Below are positions 1-5,582 of a stretch of 5,582 nucleotides of DNA, piece by piece. The notes under the pieces are model-generated. The model was not told where the DNA came from. It ran no database searches and saw only the letters and a program-made list of their open reading frames with translations. The DNA lies in the NCBI GenBank assembly GCA_007127395.1, contig SKZL01000362.1:1-5582 (forward strand), given 5' to 3'. Position numbers and translations under genes: made by a program. This DNA is from Balneolaceae bacterium. Lineage in GTDB: Bacteria > Bacteroidota > Rhodothermia > Balneolales > Balneolaceae. How positions within the stretch are numbered: position 1 is the first letter of the stretch; each line of letters opens with the position of its first letter.

Positions 1-3000
1 TATGATGGCAGGGGTTATTGGCGTTCCACTCTACCCACCCAAAAGAAACAGGTCTGACCGAAGACTGGAATCCGTTTCCAGAAATACAAAAGCTTCATTT
101 TTTCTCTCCACAGATCAGTACGTCTCAATTCACGCTAATATACAATCTGAACTTTTTCTGGGGGATCAGGGAGTATGGATTGCAACAGATACCCTTAACA
201 ATGAATTGCTGCCACACTCCGATATCTTCTACCCAAAAGATAATGATCTGTTATACCTCCAATACACTTCCGGCTCCACATCGGAGCCAAAAGGTGTTAA
301 AATGTCGAATGACAACGTATTACTCTGTATCAAAGATCTGCACAGACTATATGGCCACGGGCCGGAAGGGTGTACCGTAAACTGGCTGCCACATTTTCAT
401 GACCTGGGACTCATCCTGGGAAATCTTGTTCCACTCTACTGGGGACACACCACCATACTGATATCACCTGCAGATTTTGTCCATCAGCCTTTCAGGTGGC
501 TCAAAGCTATTACCGATTTTAAAGGAACAGGTACAGCTGCACCCAATTTTGCCTACCAAATCTGTGTCGACAAAATTACTGATGACCAGTTAAAAGAGCT
601 GGACCTGAATCACCTTCAATTTGCCATGATAGCGGCAGAGCCTAACAGGAAAGAGACCATTGAATCGTTCCTGGAAAAATTTGGACCGGCAGGGTTTAAA
701 AGAAATGTATTCTCTCCTGCTTATGGTCAGGCCGAATCCACACTGAATATCACCGCTATTAACCGTGAAGAGGGGCCTTCTTACATCTATCTTGATAAAG
801 ATGCTATGCTTGAAGGGCGACTGGAAATCCTGCCTCATGATTCTCCAAAAGCGACAGCTCTTGTTGGAACCGGCTGGGTGTCTGATGAACAGGAGATTGT
901 TATCGCTGATACCAAAACGAATGCTGCATTGGGCGATCTTCAGGAGGGAGAAATATGGTTACGCGGGCCTCTTGTCGGAAACGGCTACTGGAATCATCCC
1001 GAAAAAGAGAAAGAAACTTTTCACGCCTTCACAAGCAATACTAAAGAGGGGCCTTTCCTGCGTACCGGCGACCTGGGTTTTACCAAGGACAAACAGCTCT
1101 ACATCACCGGCCGTGTTAAGGATCTAATTATTATACGCGGACTCAATTACTATCCGCAGGATTTGGAATATGCAACACAAATTTCTCATGAAGCACTGCA
1201 CATAGACTCAGGAGCTGCTTTTTCGATCGAGGTTGACGGTGAAGAGAAGTTGGTTATAGCTCAGGAATTAAATAGAAACTTTGTCCGTAATTTTGATGCG
1301 GATGAAATTTATGCAGCCATCCGGAAAGCCATCTCTGAGGAGTTTGGCGTCCAGATCTATCAGATTGTATTGACGATGCCTACCAGTACATTGAAAACAA
1401 GTAGTGGTAAGATTCAGCATACTGCGATGAAGGATGCATATCTGAACGATGAACTCAACATAATTGCCAAGTCTGCAATTTTGGCAAGTGATGATGAAAT
1501 GAATACGTCCGAAAATGAGAAAGAGATTGCTTCATCGTTTTCAAATCAACAGATCAGAACCTGGCTTTACAACTGGATCGAAAAGACATCCGGTATCCCA
1601 ACTCACATGATAAATCCGAAAGAGAGTTTCCTGAATTTCGGTTTAGATTCTCTGCTTTCCGTTCAACTCTCTTCTGACTTGATGAATTTAACCGGAAGAG
1701 AATTCTCCCCGGCTTTAGCTTTTGATTATCCTACCATTGATAAACTGGCAATGTTTGTCAGTAATGAACCGGACACTCTTACGACCGCTGCTCCGGAAAT
1801 AACTTCTTCTAATGAACCTATCGCAATTGTCGGTATGGGTTGCCGGTTACCCGGTGCTGACAATATTGACTCTTTTTGGAATCTGTTGATGAATGGTGAT
1901 TGCTCTATATCAGAAGTGCCATCCGACCGGTGGGATGTTAATTCTTACTATGATCCTGACCTTAATCATGTTGATACAATGAGCACCAAATGGGGTGGTT
2001 TTTTGAATGAGATCGGTCATTTTGACCACTCATTTTTCCAGATTCCCTACAGGGAAGCCTCTATGATGGATCCTCAACAAAGATTGCTCCTTGAGGTAAC
2101 CCATGATGCTCTTGAAAATGCAGGTATACCCCCCACATCTCTTGAGGGGAGCAACACGGGTGTATTCATCGGTGTGAGCAGTAATGATTTTCATAAAAAA
2201 TTGAAGGTGAGCCCTGTACGCGGGGCCACGGGCGTAAGTAACAGTATCACTGCAAACCGGCTTTCTTACAATTTCGACTGGAACGGTCCAAGTTATGTGG
2301 TTGATACTGCCTGTTCATCCTCACTTTATGCCATTCATCAGGCGTGTCTCAGCCTTAGAACTGATGAATGCTCTATGGCAGTGGCAGGTGGAGTAAATGT
2401 TATACTCTCACCGGAAAATGTAATTTCCTTTTCACAGGCCGGAATGATGGCAGCCGACGGATTGTGTAAGTCTTTCGACTCCAGGGCCGACGGTTACGTG
2501 CGCGGCGAAGGTTGCGGAGTTATCCTGTTGAAGAGACTTTCAGACGCTGTGGCTTCAGGTGATAATGTATTGGCTGTCATTCAGGGATCAGCCATCAATC
2601 AGGATGGACGCAGCCACGGTTTAACTGCACCGAATGGAATCTCTCAAATTAAAGTGATTCAAAAAGCACTACAGAATGCCAAAGTGTCGCCTGATCAAGT
2701 GGATTATCTGGAAGCTCACGGAAGCGGAATACCTTTGGATGATGTAAGTGAAGTACGGTCTGCGGCCACTGTTTTCAATAAACCCGACCGTCTTAAAGAG
2801 TGCGGACTTGGTTCAGTTAAAACAAATATCGGCCATCTCGAATCAGCAGCCGGAATTGCCGGTTTGATCAAAGCAGTTTTAATGATTCAAAAGGGTGCAG
2901 TACCGCCTCATATCAATTTTATAAGTGAAAATGAAGACATTAAACTGGATGAGAGCCCGTTTGTAATCTCTACCAAGTCACAACCGGCCGATCTTAATCC

Positions 3001-4477
3001 TGAAACCATTGGCATAAGCTCTTTCGGTTTTGGCGGGGCCAATTCACACATGATTCTCCAAAAACTTAATGTGAACAAAACAACTGATGGGACAGATTTG
3101 TCACCCTCTGAGGAGAAAATTCATATTGCAACAATCTCGGCGAAATCTGACGAAGCACTCCATGCCCGAATCCGGGATCTGATTGACTGGCTGGAAAACA
3201 ACAATGAATACACCGAGAAGGAGATCGCGTACAGCCTCAATGCTGGGCGGGATCATCATGAGGTTCGAAAAGCCGGACTCTTCACGAGCCGTCAGAGCCT
3301 GATCATTCTACTAAATGACTGGTTAACTGAAAAGAAAAATGGCCAAAAAATTGAAAAACGGGACTTTTTAAAGAGAAACAGAGATTGCGCTTTTCTTTTC
3401 CCGGGACAGGGTACCGATTACAGATATGCCGGAAAAGAGTTGTACGAAACAGTACCCGTCTTTAGAGACGCAATTCACCGATGTTCCGATTTATTCGGAA
3501 ATAGTCCGGGTGTTTTGATTAAGGATCTTCTTTATGGTGAGATCGATGACTCGATCGATTTAACACAAACCCTCCTGGTTCAGCCTGCTCTATTCACGAT
3601 TGGGTATGCACTTTTTCAGCTCTATGATTCACTTGGTATCCGGCCCTCAGCTGTTATGGGCCACAGCCTTGGTGAAATAACAGCTGCAACCACTGCGGGA
3701 GTCATGACTCTTGAGAGTGCAGTCGAGTTGATCAAAACCCGTTCAAAATTGATGAATGATATCTCTGAACCCGGCGGAATGGTTGCGCTTTTTACAGATC
3801 AAGAGAAAGCTGAGTCACTGGCATCAAAATTTGACAGAATATCTGTTGCTGGCTGCAACGGGCCCTCTCAGACAGTATTGTCAGGCGATCAATCGTCTAT
3901 ACAGAAACTGATGGACCTGTTGGATGAACAGTTAATCATGTACTCTCCATTAAAGGTATCCCACGCGTTCCATAGTGAACTGATGAAACCGGCAGTTGAA
4001 CCTTTTTTGACCGAAATTTCCTCATTAAAATTCAGCAGGCCACAACTGCCACTTATTTTAAACAGTACAGGCGAATCGGCCGGCAGCACCGCACCGGGCA
4101 AAGAGTACTGGGCAAATCACATCATCAAACCGGTCCTATTTTATCAGGGTATCAGAAAACTCACAGAGATGGAGATCCCATACCTGATTGAACTGGGACC
4201 GGGTAGCGTAATGATCGACATGGCTAAGAGGTGTCTGGACAGTAAGGATCAACTAATGAGATTGAACTCTCTGCAAAATGACATATCTGCTCGTGAAACC
4301 ATCTCAAAGACACTGATACAACTGTATGAATCCGGTATTGAGATCAACTGGAGAAAGTTCTATGAAAGCTCAAAAGTGAAATATGCGCCTCTGCCAACAT
4401 ACCCTTTCCAAAGGAAATATTGCTGGCCGGAAGAGCATGAAATTGAACAACCATCCAAAAGAGTGTCTGTAGAATGA
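1..4477 (+). CDS. FAAL-ACP-KS-AT hybrid polyketide synthase (5' end missing)
   Basis: This is a multidomain type I polyketide synthase that activates a free fatty acid, holds it on its own carrier domain and supplies the KS and AT for a chain extension. It is cytosolic, with no signal peptide or membrane segments visible. The readable 1491 residues (frame from base 2; residue numbers count from there) contain a FAAL (about 1-485), an ACP (515-587), a KS (605-1020), a KS-AT linker (1040-1125), an AT (1127-1425) and a post-AT linker ending in the usual LPTYPFQR motif (1464-1471). The reading frame is open at the left edge, and the sequence starts inside the FAAL at the usual GVIGVPLYPP region, so roughly 70-90 N-terminal residues lie upstream; the Met codons at 2 and 5 are internal. 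No KR, DH, ER or second ACP follows the AT, and the 20-residue tail shows no obvious docking helix. The stop overlaps the next start. Domain assignments are firm; the chain length and product are unknown. Confidence 0.95.
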   Translation, partial: MMAGVIGVPLYPPKRNRSDRRLESVSRNTKASFFLSTDQYVSIHANIQSELFLGDQGVWIATDTLNNELLPHSDIFYPKDNDLLYLQYTSGSTSEPKGVKMSNDNVLLCIKDLHRLYGHGPEGCTVNWLPHFHDLGLILGNLVPLYWGHTTILISPADFVHQPFRWLKAITDFKGTGTAAPNFAYQICVDKITDDQLKELDLNHLQFAMIAAEPNRKETIESFLEKFGPAGFKRNVFSPAYGQAESTLNITAINREEGPSYIYLDKDAMLEGRLEILPHDSPKATALVGTGWVSDEQEIVIADTKTNAALGDLQEGEIWLRGPLVGNGYWNHPEKEKETFHAFTSNTKEGPFLRTGDLGFTKDKQLYITGRVKDLIIIRGLNYYPQDLEYATQISHEALHIDSGAAFSIEVDGEEKLVIAQELNRNFVRNFDADEIYAAIRKAISEEFGVQIYQIVLTMPTSTLKTSSGKIQHTAMKDAYLNDELNIIAKSAILASDDEMNTSENEKEIASSFSNQQIRTWLYNWIEKTSGIPTHMINPKESFLNFGLDSLLSVQLSSDLMNLTGREFSPALAFDYPTIDKLAMFVSNEPDTLTTAAPEITSSNEPIAIVGMGCRLPGADNIDSFWNLLMNGDCSISEVPSDRWDVNSYYDPDLNHVDTMSTKWGGFLNEIGHFDHSFFQIPYREASMMDPQQRLLLEVTHDALENAGIPPTSLEGSNTGVFIGVSSNDFHKKLKVSPVRGATGVSNSITANRLSYNFDWNGPSYVVDTACSSSLYAIHQACLSLRTDECSMAVAGGVNVILSPENVISFSQAGMMAADGLCKSFDSRADGYVRGEGCGVILLKRLSDAVASGDNVLAVIQGSAINQDGRSHGLTAPNGISQIKVIQKALQNAKVSPDQVDYLEAHGSGIPLDDVSEVRSAATVFNKPDRLKECGLGSVKTNIGHLESAAGIAGLIKAVLMIQKGAVPPHINFISENEDIKLDESPFVISTKSQPADLNPETIGISSFGFGGANSHMILQKLNVNKTTDGTDLSPSEEKIHIATISAKSDEALHARIRDLIDWLENNNEYTEKEIAYSLNAGRDHHEVRKAGLFTSRQSLIILLNDWLTEKKNGQKIEKRDFLKRNRDCAFLFPGQGTDYRYAGKELYETVPVFRDAIHRCSDLFGNSPGVLIKDLLYGEIDDSIDLTQTLLVQPALFTIGYALFQLYDSLGIRPSAVMGHSLGEITAATTAGVMTLESAVELIKTRSKLMNDISEPGGMVALFTDQEKAESLASKFDRISVAGCNGPSQTVLSGDQSSIQKLMDLLDEQLIMYSPLKVSHAFHSELMKPAVEPFLTEISSLKFSRPQLPLILNSTGESAGSTAPGKEYWANHIIKPVLFYQGIRKLTEMEIPYLIELGPGSVMIDMAKRCLDSKDQLMRLNSLQNDISARETISKTLIQLYESGIEINWRKFYESSKVKYAPLPTYPFQRKYCWPEEHEIEQPSKRVSVE
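2..1456 (+). other. Domain: fatty acyl-AMP ligase (adenylation, loading)
   Basis: This ANL-superfamily domain converts a fatty acid and ATP to acyl-AMP and passes the acyl group to the adjacent ACP rather than to CoA. Visible motifs are the P-loop-like YTSGSTSEPKG (residues 88-98), the A5 motif YGQAEST (241-247), the A7 motif LRTGDLGF (353-360), the A8 hinge GRVKDLIIIRG (370-380) followed by NYYPQDLE (382-389), and the C-terminal catalytic lysine in SSGKIQ (Lys470). The hinge form KDLIIIRGxNYYPQD and the AEP motif near residue 212 are typical of FAALs and separate this domain from ordinary fatty acyl-CoA synthetases and NRPS adenylation domains. The stretch around 335-352, before the A7 motif, is where FAALs carry their specific insertion. 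Acyl chain length cannot be read from the sequence. Confidence 0.93.
1544..1762 (+). other. Domain: acyl carrier protein fused behind the FAAL
   Basis: This is a PP-binding carrier domain at about residues 515-587. The phosphopantetheine site is Ser550 (codon 1649-1651) in the motif FGLDSLLS, followed by the usual second-helix pattern and FDYPTIDKLA (574-583). It lies between the FAAL and the KS and is flanked by hydrophilic, low-complexity linkers (about 491-515 and 586-604). This position fits a loading ACP that accepts the fatty acyl group from the FAAL. It is the only carrier domain visible in the protein. Confidence 0.93.
1814..3061 (+). other. Domain: beta-ketoacyl synthase
   Basis: This condensing domain has the full catalytic triad: Cys771 in DTACSSSLYA (codon 2312-2314), His906 in EAHGSG and His945 in KTNIGHLESAAG. 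Standard flanking motifs are present: PIAIVGMGCRLPGA at the start, MDPQQRLLLE (689-698) and SSFGFGGANSH (1006-1016) near the end. The active cysteine argues for real condensation rather than a KSQ-type decarboxylating loader. The segment after the first histidine reads HGSGIPLDDVSE where the family norm is close to HGTGTxLGDPxE. The conserved Asp914 and Glu917 remain, while several neighbours differ. Confidence 0.95.
3380..4276 (+). other. Domain: acyltransferase, predicted malonyl-CoA specific
   Basis: This cis-acting AT domain loads the extender unit. The oxyanion motif PGQG (1134-1137), nucleophile Ser1222 in GHSLGE, the carboxylate-binding arginine Arg1247 in KTRSKL and the catalytic His1324 in HAFH (1321-1324) are all present. 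HAFH is the established signature of malonyl-CoA-selective ATs, whereas methylmalonyl-selective ones carry YASH, so malonyl is the expected extender. The presence of an intact AT shows that this module is not of the trans-AT type, although HCS genes are common in such clusters. Confidence 0.92.
4459..4477 (+). promoter_or_regulatory. ATGA stop/start overlap with weak ribosome-binding site
   Basis: The PKS stop TGA (4475-4477) and the HCS start ATG (4474-4476) share an ATGA overlap. Upstream, AAGAG at 4459-4463 sits ten bases before the ATG and is only a weak Shine-Dalgarno candidate. Coupled translation by termination and re-initiation is the likely mode, which would tie HCS synthesis to the megasynthase. 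The coupling is inferred; the overlap is directly seen. Confidence 0.6.
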
Positions 4478-5582
4478 TCGGAATTGAAGATATCAACCTA
4501 TATGCGGGCCGGCTTTCCCTGTCAATATTCGATCTGGCAAAGGAAAGAGGACAAACGGATGAGTATGTCTCAACCAACCTGATGTGCGATACAAGATCCG
4601 TATATCCGGTTTGGGAGGACTCTGTAACACTTGCTGTGAATGCCGCAAAACCTTTGACGGATCGAAACGACCTGTCCGATATCCAGCTTTTGATCGTTTC
4701 TACTGAATCTGCAGTCGATTTTGGCAAACCTGTTTCAACATGGGTGCACAGATTCTGTTCACTGCCGGCCAATTGCAGAAATTTTGAGATAAAGCACGCC
4801 TGTTATGGAGCCACAGGCGCTTTAAAGATGGCAGCGAACTGGGTCGCACAGACCGGTAAAAAGGCCCTTGTGGTATCAGCCGATTACAGCCGCAATCACA
4901 TAGGGACAGATATGGAGTATATTTCAGGTGGCTGCGGAGTTGCTTTTCTGGTAAGTAAACAACCCGATATCATCAGTTTTGAACCAAACAGATCGGGTTT
5001 TTGGACAACAGAAATTGCAGACACGTTCAGGCCTACGTCCAGAGATGAGATCGGAAATGACCAGCTCAGCCTCTACTCATATATCGATGCCCTCGAAGGT
5101 TCTTATTTTCATTTTGAAGAGCTTTACGGCAGCCCGGATCTTTTGAATCGCTATAAAGCTCAAATATACCATGCTCCTTTTCCGGCTATGACATGGCAAG
5201 CCCATCGTACTCTATTGTATCAATATGATACAATAGACAAGAAATCAAAAAAAGAGGACTTCGATCGCAGGGTAGCCCCGGGGCTTACTTTTAATCAACA
5301 GACCGGAACAACGTACGGAGCATCCAATTTTGTGGGCCTGTTAAGCCATCTGTCAAAATCGGATCACCTGAAAAAAGATGACCTGATTTCACTTTTCTCG
5401 TACGGCTCCGGATGTCAGGGAGAATTTTATGAGGCAACTATCGGTGAGTACGCAACTGAAAAGGTTCAGGCATTGGAAATTGAGAATATATTACAAAACA
5501 GAGCCCCGCTATCAGTGGCAGCATACGAAGAGATCGAGTATAAAAGAGACTCAGCGATTGATGTGAAAAATATTGACCTGAA
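4474..5582 (+). CDS. HMG-CoA synthase-like beta-branching enzyme (3' end missing)
   Basis: This enzyme is a homologue of PksG/MupH/CurD. In that family it condenses an acetyl group from a donor ACP onto the beta-keto group of an ACP-bound polyketide, giving an HMG-like intermediate that enoyl-CoA hydratase-like partners dehydrate and decarboxylate to a beta-branch. The window holds 369 complete residues of an expected 410-420, so about 40-50 C-terminal residues are missing. The HMG-CoA synthase triad is intact: Glu78 in STESAVDFGK, Cys110 in KHACYGATG and His233 in YHAPF. Other family marks are the N-terminal pattern IEDINLYAGRLSL, NAAKP (56-60), SADYSRN (135-141), LSLYSYIDALE (198-208) and SYGSG (309-313). 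The ATG at 4474 lies in the stop of the upstream gene and matches the N-terminus of PksG as recalled. The PKS neighbour, together with this PksG-like pattern, favours beta-branching over mevalonate synthesis. The exact branch (methyl, exo-methylene, cyclopropane or other) cannot be told without the partner enzymes. Confidence 0.92.
   Translation, partial: MIGIEDINLYAGRLSLSIFDLAKERGQTDEYVSTNLMCDTRSVYPVWEDSVTLAVNAAKPLTDRNDLSDIQLLIVSTESAVDFGKPVSTWVHRFCSLPANCRNFEIKHACYGATGALKMAANWVAQTGKKALVVSADYSRNHIGTDMEYISGGCGVAFLVSKQPDIISFEPNRSGFWTTEIADTFRPTSRDEIGNDQLSLYSYIDALEGSYFHFEELYGSPDLLNRYKAQIYHAPFPAMTWQAHRTLLYQYDTIDKKSKKEDFDRRVAPGLTFNQQTGTTYGASNFVGLLSHLSKSDHLKKDDLISLFSYGSGCQGEFYEATIGEYATEKVQALEIENILQNRAPLSVAAYEEIEYKRDSAIDVKNIDL
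5211..5237. repeat. Perfect 12-bp inverted repeat, 3-base spacer, inside the HCS gene
   Basis: Bases 5211-5222 (TCTATTGTATCA) and 5226-5237 (TGATACAATAGA) are exact reverse complements, separated by ATA. In RNA they could form a 12-bp hairpin with a tight loop. The segment encodes residues TLLYQYDTID (246-255) of the HCS, in a region that looks variable compared with PksG. There is no U-run after it and it lies in mid-gene, so it is not a normal terminator. It may be chance in A+T-rich coding sequence. Confidence 0.5.

Noticed and set aside
2..7. Two Met codons at the left edge as the true start of the first gene
   Set aside because: They fall inside the conserved FAAL core just before the VPLYPP motif; about 70-90 family residues are missing, so the gene begins upstream of the window.
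18..380. Short + strand frame overlapping the FAAL, with similar ones at 765-1127 and antisense at 590-838 and 3889-4101
   Set aside because: They are out-of-frame readings of well conserved FAAL and AT sequence; none has a family pattern of its own.
3541..3560. Repeated GATCGAT elements
   Set aside because: They arise from the acidic residues IDDSID in the AT and are too short and local to be a site.
1814..4477. A trans-AT polyketide synthase, suggested by the HCS neighbour
   Set aside because: A complete AT with GHSLG, the conserved Arg and HAFH follows the KS in the same chain.
4344..4772. Antisense open frame of 142 codons across the gene junction
   Set aside because: It lies opposite the end of the PKS gene and the start of the HCS, both clearly coding, and its translation shows no recognisable domain.
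5274..5285. 12-base palindrome AGCCCCGGGGCT
   Set aside because: It encodes ordinary residues (VAPGL) in a conserved stretch of the HCS, has no loop or U-run, and is best explained by codon choice.
4474..5582. HMG-CoA synthase of the mevalonate pathway
   Set aside because: It follows a PKS gene with translational overlap and matches the PksG-type pattern (IEDINLYAG, LSLYSYIDALE, SYGSGC); a primary mevalonate role is less likely, though a tree would settle it.

Overview
The window is part of a biosynthetic gene cluster for a lipid-primed polyketide. It holds two genes in tight series on the + strand and is almost entirely coding. Both genes are cut by the window edges. The first is the 3' 4.48 kb of a multidomain protein in the order fatty acyl-AMP ligase (FAAL), acyl carrier protein (ACP), ketosynthase (KS), acyltransferase (AT). 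The second, overlapping the first by 4 bases, is the 5' 1.1 kb of an HMG-CoA-synthase-like enzyme of the PksG/MupH/CurD type (HCS), which builds beta-branches on polyketides.

Layout: 1-4477 is the megasynthase. FAAL lies at about 2-1456, a short hydrophilic linker follows, the ACP is at about 1544-1762, KS at about 1814-3061, a KS-AT linker at about 3062-3379, AT at about 3380-4276, and a post-AT linker and short tail run to the stop. The HCS runs from 4474 to the window end. There is no intergenic sequence, RNA gene, mobile element, CRISPR array, promoter or terminator. One notable structure inside the HCS gene is a perfect 12-bp inverted repeat with a 3-base spacer (5211-5237).

Inferred joint function: the FAAL adenylates a free fatty acid and loads it on the fused ACP. 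The KS takes the acyl chain, the AT selects an extender (probably malonyl-CoA), and condensation gives a beta-ketoacyl chain on an ACP that is not in this protein. The HCS could then add an acetyl-derived carbon unit to that beta-keto group. Its partners (acetyl-donor ACP, decarboxylating KS, one or two enoyl-CoA hydratase-like proteins) should lie outside the window if the pathway is complete. FAAL-initiated pathways with an HCS cassette are known from cyanobacteria (jamaicamide, cylindrocyclophane), so the logic has precedent. The fused FAAL-ACP-KS-AT arrangement ending without an extender ACP is the more distinctive point.

Organism: a bacterium of moderate G+C (mid-forties percent by eye) with mixed codon use. 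The genes do not fix the phylum. A marine or environmental Gram-negative (for example the Bacteroidota/Balneolota neighbourhood) is only a guess.
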